Source: Streptomyces sp. NBC_00390
GTDB taxonomy: Bacteria > Actinomycetota > Actinomycetes > Streptomycetales > Streptomycetaceae
Direction: 5' to 3'
Assembly: GCF_036057275.1 (NCBI RefSeq)
Contig: NZ_CP107945.1
Coordinates: forward strand, 3,348,001-3,412,000
Length of the DNA stretch: 64,000 nucleotides
Below, piece by piece: positions 9,505-18,122 of this stretch. Each line of letters starts with the position of its first letter. Within the stretch, counting starts at the first letter, position 1. The notes beneath the pieces are model-generated. The model did not search any database. It had not been told where the DNA came from and was given only the letters and a program-made list of their open reading frames with translations. The position numbers and the translations under genes were made by a program.

Positions 9505-10686
9505 TTACTTCGCAGCAGCGGCGAGCTCGGCGGCCTTGTCGGCCGCGCCGTCCATGGTGTCCACGCGCTGCACGAGCGGGTGGTTGGCGTCGGAGAGGAT
9601 CCTGCGACCCAGCTCCGCGTTGTTGCCGTCGAGGCGGACGACCAGCGGCTTGGTGACCTCTTCGCCCTTGTCGGCGAGCAGGGCCAGAGCCTGGACGATG
9701 CCGTTGGCGACCTCGTCGCATGCGGTGATGCCACCGAAGACGTTGACGAAGACGGACTTGACGTCCGGGTCGCCGAGGATGATCTCCAGGCCGTTCGCCA
9801 TCACCTGTGCGGAGGCGCCGCCACCGATGTCGAGGAAGTTGGCCGGCTTGACGCCACCGTGGTTCTCACCAGCGTAGGCGACGACGTCGAGGGTCGACAT
9901 GACCAGACCCGCGCCGTTGCCGATGATGCCGACCTCGCCGTCGAGCTTGACGTAGTTGAGGTTCTTGGCCTTGGCGGCGGCCTCGAGCGGGTTGGCCGCG
10001 GCCTTGTCCTCGAGAGCCGCGTGCTCGGGCTGACGGAAGTCGGCGTTCTCGTCGAGGGACACCTTGCCGTCGAGCGCGATGACGCGGCCGTCGGCGACCT
10101 TGGCCAGCGGGTTGACCTCGACGAGGAGCGCGTCCTCCTCGATGAAGGTCTTCCACAGGGTGACGAGGATGTCGGCGACCTGGTCGGCGACCTCGGCCGG
10201 GAACTTCGCCTGGGCGACGATCTCGGCGGCCTTCTCCTTGCTGACGCCCTCGTTGGCGTCGACCGGGACCTTCGCGAGGGCCTCGGGGTTCTCCTCCGCG
10301 ACGACCTCGATCTCCACGCCGCCCTGGACGGACGCCATGGCGAGGAAGGTGCGGTTGGTGCGGTCGAGGAGGTACGAGACGTAGTACTCCTCGGCGATCT
10401 CCGGAGCGGTCTCCGCGATCATCACCTTGTGGACCGTGTGGCCCTTGATGTCCATGCCGAGGATGTCCGCCGCACGAGCGACGGCCTCGTCCGGGGTGGC
10501 GGCCAGCTTCACGCCGCCGGCCTTGCCACGGCCGCCGACCTTGACCTGGGCCTTGACGACCGAACGGCCGCCCAGACGCTCGGTCGCCTCGCGCGCCGCC
10601 TCAGGCGTGTCGATGACTTCACCGGCCAGCACCGGTACACCGTGCTTGGCGAAGAGGTCCCTCGCCTGGTACTCGAACAGGTCCAC
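9505..10686 (-). CDS. sucC: Succinyl-CoA synthetase beta subunit
   Basis: The beta (ATP-grasp) subunit, 393 residues. It begins with the typical [19 protein letters not shown], has [17 protein letters not shown] in the ATP-grasp fold, and ends with the CoA-ligase domain ([21 protein letters not shown]). The start is GTG at 10686, preceded by AGGGACGG; in-frame codons upstream lack family similarity. It heads the sucC-sucD operon. The 357-base gap upstream (10687-11043) should hold its promoter, but I could not pick a convincing -10/-35 pair. Confidence 0.97.
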   Translation of the reverse strand: MDLFEYQARDLFAKHGVPVLAGEVIDTPEAAREATERLGGRSVVKAQVKVGGRGKAGGVKLAATPDEAVARAADILGMDIKGHTVHKVMIAETAPEIAEEYYVSYLLDRTNRTFLAMASVQGGVEIEVVAEENPEALAKVPVDANEGVSKEKAAEIVAQAKFPAEVADQVADILVTLWKTFIEEDALLVEVNPLAKVADGRVIALDGKVSLDENADFRQPEHAALEDKAAANPLEAAAKAKNLNYVKLDGEVGIIGNGAGLVMSTLDVVAYAGENHGGVKPANFLDIGGGASAQVMANGLEIILGDPDVKSVFVNVFGGITACDEVANGIVQALALLADKGEEVTKPLVVRLDGNNAELGRRILSDANHPLVQRVDTMDGAADKAAELAAAAK

Positions 10687-10903
10687 GCGCGTCCGTCCCT
10701 TTTCTACTGATCGCGGTTCGTTGTCTGCGTGGGCGTGCCGCTGAGGGCAACGTGACGGCACTGTCACAAGGGAGGCACACACGGTGTCCGTGGGCGCGGC
10801 ATGTCCGCCTGGCAGGTTATCCCCGCAGCACACGGGTCCCTAAATCACAGGTCACACCTGAGCGGTGATTACAGTCACAGACCGCGACCTGATCATGCGC
10901 GAG

Positions 10904-10939
10904 GAGAGGCGGCCTCCTGGGGTTCGAAGGCCGCCCCTC
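10904..10939. terminator. Hairpin downstream of the repeat-protein gene
   Basis: GAG-A-GGCGGCCT (10904-10915) pairs with AGGCCGCC-C-CTC (10928-10939) with one mismatch. It lies about 105 bases past the stop of the gene ending at 11044 and is the only clear structure in the 10687-11043 gap. Confidence 0.55.
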
Positions 10940-11043
10940 ACACCTCCGGCACGGCCGACCGCGCCGGAGTAATGCCTGGTCAGTGACCGGTCAGCGCCTG
11001 GAGGGCGTCACCCGGAGACTGCTCAGATGCTGACTGTACGTGC

Positions 11044-11997
11044 TCAGATGCCGTAGGGCATGTAGCTGGGGGTCACATCGGACACCACGCCCTGCGCGCC
11101 CGTGACGGCGTTGCCGGTGAGCGGGGCGGCGTCACCCGTGACGCCCCCGGTGACCCCCTGGGCGAACGGCTGCACCTCGGAGACGACACCGCCCGCGAAG
11201 GGCTGCACATCGGCGCTCACACCCTGGACGAGACCGGTGGCGCTGGTGCCGACGCCGTACGTGACCGGCTGGACGTGATCGACGACGGTCTCGACCAACG
11301 GGTACACCGCGCCGACGACCCCGCCGGCGAACGGCTGCACCTCGGAGACCACACCACCGGCGAACGGCTGCACCTCAGACACCACACCACCGGCGAAGGG
11401 GGTCACCTCGGAGACGACGTCCTGCGCGAGGACACCGACGTCACCGACCGCCTGGCCGGCGACCGGCACGACACCGGAGACGGCGGTGGCCACGACGGGC
11501 GGCAGAACGGCCTGGCCGGTCTCGTCGGCGATCGGGCCCGAGGCGGCGACGAGGCGCTGGGCCTCTGCGCCGGCCGAGCCCGGGGCCTGCTGCAGCTCCG
11601 GCGCGAACGCGGAGAGCGGTCCGAAGAGGTAGTCGATCTCCTCGCGGGCGTCCTGCTGCGTGTCCTCGACGACCGGGACCTGGACGTCCGCGGCGGAGGG
11701 GAGCTGCGCGTCGGCGACGGACGGGAGCTGCGCGTCGGCGACGGACGGGAGCTGGATGTCCTCCAGGCGCGGGTCGTCGGGAATCTGGCCCCGCACCCCG
11801 GCCGCGGTGTCCGCGACCTGCGTGCTGACGTCCTCGGCACCGGCCGTGACGTCGTCGATCACGTCGGCGGCCTGGTCGGGCGTGGCGAGCGGCACGGAGA
11901 CGGGCAGCTCGTCGGCGCTGGCCGCGGCGGTCCCGAGGGCCCACATACCGGTGGCGGTGGCGGCGACGGCTATGGAACGGCGGATGTTCTTGTGCAT
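11044..11997 (-). CDS. Secreted repeat protein of unknown function
   Basis: The 317-residue protein has a Sec signal with cleavage near residue 28 (AAASADE). Residues 82-113 contain four 8-residue repeats of the QLPSVADA type. Residues 197-284 contain eight consecutive 11-residue repeats of consensus EVQPFAGGVVS, encoded by 33-base tandem repeats at 11146-11409. No catalytic residues, transmembrane tail or sorting signal are visible. An 11-residue period rich in Val and Gly may form a stacked beta or amphipathic surface structure. The next gene upstream also encodes a secreted protein, so the two may form one transcription unit. Confidence 0.78.
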   Translation of the reverse strand: MHKNIRRSIAVAATATGMWALGTAAASADELPVSVPLATPDQAADVIDDVTAGAEDVSTQVADTAAGVRGQIPDDPRLEDIQLPSVADAQLPSVADAQLPSAADVQVPVVEDTQQDAREEIDYLFGPLSAFAPELQQAPGSAGAEAQRLVAASGPIADETGQAVLPPVVATAVSGVVPVAGQAVGDVGVLAQDVVSEVTPFAGGVVSEVQPFAGGVVSEVQPFAGGVVGAVYPLVETVVDHVQPVTYGVGTSATGLVQGVSADVQPFAGGVVSEVQPFAQGVTGGVTGDAAPLTGNAVTGAQGVVSDVTPSYMPYGI

Positions 11998-12104
11998 GCT
12001 TGCGTCAGATCCTTCGAATTGTCTCGGCTGTCCGGAGATATCCGGTGTGGCGGGCAGACCTGTCCCACCCCCGCGTGGCAGGTCAAGGCGGGGAAAGGGC
12101 TGCC

Positions 12105-12953
12105 CTAGCCGGGGAATTCGAGAATGTCGCGCGGCCTGTCGCGGGTCGGCGGCTCGGCGGCCACCCAGCGGGGGTCGCCGGCGAACACACCCGGCGACCC
12201 GTACGACAACGTGGCCGCCTGGTGGTCTCCCATACGGAAGGTGTGGGACTCGCCGGAGTGCGGGACGGTGCCCTGCCGGGAGTTGCAGGGAGCGAACGGC
12301 TCAGGTGCGTGCGTAGGGTCCGGACGGACCTCACCCGGCTGCGGTCCGCGCGCCGCGCCGTCGTGGCGACCGGCAGCGGTGGAGGCATCGGGAACGTACG
12401 TGGCTGCCACGGCAGCGCTGCGTGCCGCCGCCCTGCTGTCGTCGGAGGAGGCGTCGGCGCGCGACGGAGCGGCCGAACCGGCGACGGTGCCTGTCGCCGG
12501 TGCCGGGCCGTCACCCGGGTTTGTGGCGTCGGCGCCCGCGGAGGGCGGGTCGACGGGGAGGCCCGGGACGTCACCGCCGGGCGGTTGCGGCCCAGGCAGC
12601 ACCTCGCCCAGGGGCGCGGCGATGTCGCGTGCGGCAGCCGTGACGGGCCGGGCCACCTCGCCCAGCGAGGTGGCGGGGTCCGCGGCCACCTCGCGCAGTT
12701 CGCGTACCGGAGCGGAGTCTGCGATGTCCGCACCGGCTCCCGCTGCCCACGTCTCCGCCTCCGCAGCGGCCACTGCGGCCTGCGCCCGGACGTGCGGTGC
12801 AGGGGACTCGGCAGCCTCCGCCTGGCCGGCGAAGAGGAAACCGATCGTCAGCAGCCCACCGAGGAAGAGCATCACGTGCAGCGCGCGCGACCCGGCGACC
12901 GCCCGGCGCAGTGCGCACAGGACGGCTGCTGGACGAGCAGCTGCGACGGTCAT
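12105..12953 (-). CDS. Secreted or membrane-anchored Ala/Pro-rich protein, unknown function
   Basis: The 282-residue protein has an N-terminal hydrophobic segment (about 22-46) ending in GQAEAAES, probably a long signal peptide. A disordered Ala/Pro/Asp-rich region follows, then a C-terminal part with one Cys and a GESHTFRMGDHQ segment. I recognise no domain. ATG at 12953 has GGGAAGG upstream; a longer upstream reading is Arg-rich and unlikely. It lies just downstream of the AAA/VWA operon on the same strand. Confidence 0.7.
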   Translation of the reverse strand: MTVAAARPAAVLCALRRAVAGSRALHVMLFLGGLLTIGFLFAGQAEAAESPAPHVRAQAAVAAAEAETWAAGAGADIADSAPVRELREVAADPATSLGEVARPVTAAARDIAAPLGEVLPGPQPPGGDVPGLPVDPPSAGADATNPGDGPAPATGTVAGSAAPSRADASSDDSRAAARSAAVAATYVPDASTAAGRHDGAARGPQPGEVRPDPTHAPEPFAPCNSRQGTVPHSGESHTFRMGDHQAATLSYGSPGVFAGDPRWVAAEPPTRDRPRDILEFPG

Positions 12954-13058
12954 GGTGGAGGATGCCTTCCCGGACGGCCCCGGCCGGCGGACGCCGGCCT
13001 TCCGCGGGGATCGGGCACGATGCTCGCACGAGCCTCCGGGGGGCACGCAAGTCCTGCG

Positions 13059-14228
13059 TTACTGATGGGTCACCATGTCCGGTATGGGCAGGGGCCGCTT
13101 CTCGATGGCGGCCGCCATGACATCCGGGAAGAGATCGGGCGTACAGGCGAACGCCGGGGCACCGAGCGCCGCGAGGGCCGCCGCGTGCTCACGGTCGTAC
13201 GCGGGCGTTCCTTCGTCGGAGAGCGCCAGCAGTGCGACGAACTGCACACCCGAGGCCTTCATCGCCGCGACCCGCTTGAGCATTTCGTCCCGGATACCGC
13301 CTTCGTAGAGGTCGCTGATGAGGACGACGACGGTGTCGGCGGGGCGGGTGATCTGCGACTGGCAGTATGCGAGCGCCCTGTTGATGTCGGTACCGCCGCC
13401 CAGCTGGGTGCCGAACAGCACGTCGACCGGATCGTCGAGCTGGTCGGTGAGGTCGACGACGGCAGTGTCGAAGACGACGAGGCGGGTGGCGATGGAGCGC
13501 ATCGAGGCGAGGACCGCGCCGAACACGGAGGCATAGACGACGGATGCGGCCATCGATCCGGACTGGTCGATGCAGAGCACCACGTCCTTCTTGACGGACT
13601 GGGAGGCGCGTCCGTAACCGATGAGCCGCTCGGGCACGACGGTGCGGTGCTCCGGCAGATAGTTCTTCAGGTTGGCCCGGATCGTCCGGTCCCAGTCGAT
13701 GTCCCGGTGGCGCGGGCGGTTGATCTTCGCCGAGCGGTCGAGCGCGCCCGTCAGCGTGGACCGGGTGCGGGTGGCCAGCTTCTTCTCCAGCTCCTCGACG
13801 ACCTTGCGGACCACGGCCCTGGCCGTCTCCTTGGTCGTCTCCGGCATCGCCTTGTTGAGCGAGAGCAGTGTGCCGACGAGATGGACGTCCGCCTCGACGG
13901 CCTCCAGCATCTCCGGCTCCAGCAGGAGGGTGGACAGACCGAGCCGGTCGATCGCGTCGCGCTGCATGACCTGGACGACGGAACTGGGGAAGTACGTCCG
14001 GATGTCGCCGAGCCAGCGCGCGACGGAGGGCGCGGACGCCCCGAGGCCTGCGGAGCGGCTGCCGCCACGGTCCGCGGAGCCGGGTCGGGTCCCGTAGAGG
14101 GAGGTCAGGGCGTCGTCCATCGCCGCGTCCGGGCCGGCCAGGGTGCAGCCCGTGCCGTCGGCTCCGGACTCGCCGCCCAGCACGAGCCGCCAGCGCCGCA
14201 GCCGCTCGTCGTGCTCGGTCGGTGTCAT
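13059..14228 (-). CDS. VWA-domain protein of the MoxR/DUF5682 system
   Basis: The 389-residue protein has a helical N-terminal region (about 65-210) followed by a von Willebrand A domain with a complete MIDAS: DQSGS at 221-225, the Thr of GGGTDINRAL, and the Asp of ISDLYEGG. No signal peptide or membrane segment is present, so it should be cytoplasmic. Its start overlaps the DUF5682 stop by four bases, showing translational coupling. VWA proteins next to MoxR ATPases are thought to act as metal-dependent adaptors that bind substrates or partners. E. coli YehP is the analogue I would compare. Confidence 0.9.
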   Translation of the reverse strand: MTPTEHDERLRRWRLVLGGESGADGTGCTLAGPDAAMDDALTSLYGTRPGSADRGGSRSAGLGASAPSVARWLGDIRTYFPSSVVQVMQRDAIDRLGLSTLLLEPEMLEAVEADVHLVGTLLSLNKAMPETTKETARAVVRKVVEELEKKLATRTRSTLTGALDRSAKINRPRHRDIDWDRTIRANLKNYLPEHRTVVPERLIGYGRASQSVKKDVVLCIDQSGSMAASVVYASVFGAVLASMRSIATRLVVFDTAVVDLTDQLDDPVDVLFGTQLGGGTDINRALAYCQSQITRPADTVVVLISDLYEGGIRDEMLKRVAAMKASGVQFVALLALSDEGTPAYDREHAAALAALGAPAFACTPDLFPDVMAAAIEKRPLPIPDMVTHQ

Positions 14229-16885
14229 CGGGCCACCCCCGCCGGGTCGTTGTCATGGATCGGTTGGTCGAGGTCGCTGCCGGCCGGGTCCTGGCCTGCG
14301 AGGTCCGTGCCGGTGCGGTCCGTGGCAGCAAGGGACTCGCCTGCCTGGTCGTCGCCGGGCAGGTTGTTGCCTTCCTGGTCGTGCCCGGCCCGCTCGTTTC
14401 CGGCCGTCTCGCTTCCGGCACGCACGCCCGCTGCCGACTCGTGTATGCCGAGCAGCAGATGCAGCACGGGCAGCATGGCGTCCGCCCGCGCCTCGTCCAG
14501 GCCGGGCCCGAAGCCCGGCATCGCGGACCGGTCCAGCGCAGGACCGGCCGTCGCCGCGGGTCCACGTGCGACGAGCTCCCCGAGGGTGCGGCGCACGCCC
14601 GGTTCGTAGGCGGAGAACGTGCGGCGCAGCAGCGGCAGTACATCGGTGAAGGCGTTCGTGGGCACGCCTGCGAGCCAGGCGTCGACGAGCCCGAGGAGCC
14701 GTTCGTCGTGGACCAGGAGCAGACCGCCCCCCGAGGCGCCCCCGACGAACCCCTCGATCCATGCCGCCGCATCGGCGGGCTCCGTGCCCGGCGAGAGCGC
14801 GAGGGCCATCAGCCGTGCGGCCTCGTCCTCCTCGAGCCGCCCGTCGTCCAGCAGCAGCCGTGCCGCGCGGCCGCGTATCACGCCGGGGACGGTGTCGCGG
14901 TCGGCGAGCCTGCGCAGCACCGAGCTCCAGCGCTCGCCCAGCTCGCCGGTCCCGGGCAGCAGTCCGATCGCGTGGTGAACGCCGTCGATGTGGCCGCGCA
15001 TCTCCGCCGCGCCGTCCGCGTCGAGCGCGGTGCAGGCGGGCGGCAGTCCGACACAGATCCGCTCGGCGATCCCGGCGGCGACCTCTCCGAGCGCGGCCGT
15101 GTCGGTGGCGCGCACATCGCCGTACCGCAAGGAGCGGGCAAGGGCGGGCAGGGCCTGAGCGAGATGGCCCACGTCGGCGTCCAGCGCGGCGCGGTCGGCC
15201 AGCGCCTTCATCACCACGGGCAGCGCGTCGGGCAGGCCGGCCAGCAGGCAGTGCTCGGCGAGTGCGGTGACCTCGCCGAGCGCGGTGGCCGTGAGGGCCA
15301 GCGACTCGGCCTTCGCCGTGGCGGCGGAGAGCACGGTGGTGCCCCAGACTCCGGCCTCGGCGATCTGGACGGACAGCTCGGGCTCCCAGCGCAGCCGCCA
15401 GCTCTCCCGGAACGTGCCCGTGCTTCCCCGTCCCGCGACGGGCTCCCCCCAGCCGACGCCGAGCAGACGCAGCCGGTGCAGCAGCCGGCTCTTGGCCGCG
15501 TCCGTCTCCTTGCGCAGATCCAGGTCCAGCTCGCGCTCCAGGGCCTCGGGCTTGAGCCGCAGACTGCGCTGCAGCCGGGTCAGATCGCGCTGAAGGGGTA
15601 CGGCGGGCGCGGTGTCCGGCACTTCACCGAGCACATCACCGATGACGAGCCGGTCGCGGACGAGATCGAGCGGCACATCGGAACCGTCGCACATGACGGC
15701 CCGTACGGCGTCGATGGTCTCGCCCAGTCCGGCGAGCGGCCGCCCTCGCATGACGGCGAGTGTCTCGGCGAGCCGGACCGCCTCGATGACATGGGCGGAC
15801 GACACCATCCGGTCCTCGTCGCGCAGCAGGCCCGCGACCTTGGTCATCCACCGCTCGACGGGCCGGTCGGGCGCGCCGAACAGGTGCCCGTACCAGCCGG
15901 GCGAGTCGATGCCCGCGCCGTAGCCTCGCCCGGAGGGTGACCCGAGCCGGGCGAGCCGGCGGTGCGTCCAGGGCACCCAGGTCATCTCCGTCCTGACTTT
16001 CGGCAGCCCTTTGAGGAGTGCGCGGTCGGCGGCGACGGTGGTCCTCTCCTCGAGCGCGGGCACATGCCAGGCGCCGCAGACGACTGCCACACCGTCCCCG
16101 AACTCCTTGCGGGCCGCCCTCAGTTGGAGGCGCATATGGGCCTCCCGAACGAGATCCCGGTCGCGACCGCCGTGGCCGTACCCCTCCCGCAGTGCCGTCA
16201 TCGCCTCGCCGAGCGCGGCGAACGGCGCGAAGGGATCCGTGACGTCTGCCGGGGTACCTCTCCCGGCTGCCGGGAGAGGCGTCACCGCCGTCCCGGCCGC
16301 GGGCGCGGTCCGGGACCCGGTGCCCCGATGCTCGACGACGTCCTCCCACCAGCGCTCCGGGTCGTCGTACCCCGCGGCCCCGGCGAGCACGGCGATCGGG
16401 TCGATGTGCAGCCCGTCGCTGCCCGCCTCGTCCGGCGCGGGTGCGCCCGGACCCACGCTGCCGGGGTCGGCACCGGGCTGCCCGGCCGATGTCCCGTCAG
16501 GCCCCTCCGACCCCTCCGGCCGGTCGGGCGGCGGGGCCGCGCGCCGGGCTTCCTCGTGCGCGGCGAGCGCGAGCGAGTGCGCTGCGGGCAGGTCGATGAA
16601 CCGAACGGGAACCTCGTGCGCCAGCGCCCAGCGGATCGCGACCCATTCCGGCGAGAACTCCGCCAGCGGCCAGAACGCCGCCCGGCCCGGATCGTCCACG
16701 GCATGCGCGAGCAGCGCGACCGGCGGGCGCATCTGCTCGTCGGCCGCGAGCGCGAGCAGCCCGTCCCCCTCGGGCGGCCCCTCGACCAGCACGGCCGCGG
16801 GCGAGGCCGCGTCCAGCGCGGCCCGTACCGCCCGGGCGGAGCCCGGCCCGTGGTGGCGGACGCCGAGCAGCAGCGGCCCTGTCAT
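14225..16885 (-). CDS. DUF5682 family protein
   Basis: The large 886-residue cytoplasmic protein starts with the conserved-looking GVRHHGPGSARAVRAAL and EGPPEG motifs. Similarity to a TraB/erythromycin-esterase-like fold is only a possibility. It sits between the MoxR-like ATPase (4-base ATGA overlap) and the VWA gene (4-base overlap), so the three are co-translated. E. coli YehM is the analogue I recall. Residues 828-872 are nine near-perfect five-residue units of AGxxx type (14270-14404). A perfect inverted repeat at 16257-16279 sits in a disordered linker. The biochemical activity is unknown. Confidence 0.85.
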   Translation of the reverse strand: MTGPLLLGVRHHGPGSARAVRAALDAASPAAVLVEGPPEGDGLLALAADEQMRPPVALLAHAVDDPGRAAFWPLAEFSPEWVAIRWALAHEVPVRFIDLPAAHSLALAAHEEARRAAPPPDRPEGSEGPDGTSAGQPGADPGSVGPGAPAPDEAGSDGLHIDPIAVLAGAAGYDDPERWWEDVVEHRGTGSRTAPAAGTAVTPLPAAGRGTPADVTDPFAPFAALGEAMTALREGYGHGGRDRDLVREAHMRLQLRAARKEFGDGVAVVCGAWHVPALEERTTVAADRALLKGLPKVRTEMTWVPWTHRRLARLGSPSGRGYGAGIDSPGWYGHLFGAPDRPVERWMTKVAGLLRDEDRMVSSAHVIEAVRLAETLAVMRGRPLAGLGETIDAVRAVMCDGSDVPLDLVRDRLVIGDVLGEVPDTAPAVPLQRDLTRLQRSLRLKPEALERELDLDLRKETDAAKSRLLHRLRLLGVGWGEPVAGRGSTGTFRESWRLRWEPELSVQIAEAGVWGTTVLSAATAKAESLALTATALGEVTALAEHCLLAGLPDALPVVMKALADRAALDADVGHLAQALPALARSLRYGDVRATDTAALGEVAAGIAERICVGLPPACTALDADGAAEMRGHIDGVHHAIGLLPGTGELGERWSSVLRRLADRDTVPGVIRGRAARLLLDDGRLEEDEAARLMALALSPGTEPADAAAWIEGFVGGASGGGLLLVHDERLLGLVDAWLAGVPTNAFTDVLPLLRRTFSAYEPGVRRTLGELVARGPAATAGPALDRSAMPGFGPGLDEARADAMLPVLHLLLGIHESAAGVRAGSETAGNERAGHDQEGNNLPGDDQAGESLAATDRTGTDLAGQDPAGSDLDQPIHDNDPAGVAR
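16251..16279 (+). repeat. GGGGTACC-linked palindrome inside the DUF5682 gene
   Basis: GGGGTACC is joined to CCTCTCCCGGC (16257-16267), one T, and GCCGGGAGAGG (16269-16279), a perfect 11-bp hairpin. A related element lies in pcrA at 26667-26701. It encodes a Pro/Ala/Gly linker, so it is tolerated in the protein. Confidence 0.6.
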
Positions 16886-17994
16886 ACGCTCACCTCGCGG
16901 CAGGCCCGGTAGAAGGCCTTCCAGCCGTCCCGCTCGCGCACCACCGTCTCCAGGTACTCCTGCCAGATGACGCGGTCGGCCGCCGGGTCCCGCACGACGG
17001 CGCCGAGGATGCCGGCCGCCACGTCACCCGGGCGCAGTATCCCGTCACCGAAGTGCGCTGCCAGCGCCAGCCCGTTGGTGACGACGGAGATGGCCTCGGC
17101 CGTCGACAGCGTCCCGGAAGGAGGCTTGATCTTGGTACGGCCGTCGGTGGACACGCCGTCCCTCAACTCCCGGAAGACCGTGACCACCCGGCGGATCTCC
17201 TCCAGTCCCTCCGGCGCGGCAGGCAGATCGAGCGATCGTCCTATCTGGTCGACGCGCCGTGACACGATGTCGACCTCGGCGTCCGGGGTCGCGGGCAGCG
17301 GGAGCACGACCGTGTTGAACCGGCGGCGCAGCGCGCTGGACAGGTCGTTGACCCCGCGGTCGCGGTCGTTGGCCGTGGCGATGAGATTGAACCCGCGGAC
17401 CGCCTGCACCTCCTGCCCCAACTCCGGCACGGGCAGCGTCTTCTCGGACAGGATCGTGATCAGCGTGTCCTGCACGTCGGCGGGGATGCGTGTGAGCTCC
17501 TCGACACGTGCGGTCATGCCTTCGGACATGGCGCGCATGACCGGACTCGGCACGAGCGCGTCACGGCTGGGTCCGTGCGCCAGCAGCTGCGCATAGTTCC
17601 AGCCGTAGCGGATCGCCTCCTCGGGCGTGCCCGCCGTGCCCTGCACCAGCAGGGTCGAGTCGCCGCTGACAGCGGCGGCGAGATGCTCGGACACCCATGT
17701 CTTGGCAGTGCCGGGCACGCCGAGCAGCAGCAGCGCCCGGTCGGTGGCGAGGGTGGTGACGGCGACCTCGACGATCCGGCGCGGCCCCACGTACTTGGGT
17801 GTGATCACCGTCCCGTCGGACAGCGTGCCGCCGAGCAGATAGGTCGCGACCGCCCACGGCGACATCCGCCAGTTCACCGGACACGGGCGGTCGTCGACCG
17901 CGGCGAGCGCCTTCAGCTCATCGGCGAAAGCGTCCTCGGCGTGCGGTCGCAGGACTTCGGTTCCGGTCGCTGCGCCGATTTCGGACACGGTCAT
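16882..17994 (-). CDS. MoxR-family AAA+ ATPase (YehL-like)
   Basis: The 370-residue AAA+ ATPase has Walker A GVPGTAKT at 92-99, a TLITILSEKTLPVPE segment, sensor 1 in NLIATANDRDRG, and an arginine-rich LRRRF segment; these are MoxR-family features. It heads the ATPase-DUF5682-VWA operon. The ATG at 17994 has a strong GGAGGGGG site, and the spacer to the divergent SWIM gene is 128 bases. MoxR ATPases with VWA partners usually remodel or activate protein or metal-cofactor complexes. By context I place this one in the YehL subfamily. The substrate is unknown. Confidence 0.92.
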   Translation of the reverse strand: MTVSEIGAATGTEVLRPHAEDAFADELKALAAVDDRPCPVNWRMSPWAVATYLLGGTLSDGTVITPKYVGPRRIVEVAVTTLATDRALLLLGVPGTAKTWVSEHLAAAVSGDSTLLVQGTAGTPEEAIRYGWNYAQLLAHGPSRDALVPSPVMRAMSEGMTARVEELTRIPADVQDTLITILSEKTLPVPELGQEVQAVRGFNLIATANDRDRGVNDLSSALRRRFNTVVLPLPATPDAEVDIVSRRVDQIGRSLDLPAAPEGLEEIRRVVTVFRELRDGVSTDGRTKIKPPSGTLSTAEAISVVTNGLALAAHFGDGILRPGDVAAGILGAVVRDPAADRVIWQEYLETVVRERDGWKAFYRACREVSV

Positions 17995-18122
17995 GGATCC
18001 CCCTCCAGATCGTTCGACCCGATGTGTGATCCACGGTGCACCATGCCACTGACAATCGACCTCGGCGATCACATCACAGCAGGTCAGAACCGTTGTCAGT
18101 GCAGGGCCTTAGCGTCGTTCCC

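Noticed and set aside
11146..11409. CRISPR-like array of 33-base repeats
   Set aside because: The repeats are directly adjacent without spacers and encode 11-residue protein repeats in one frame.
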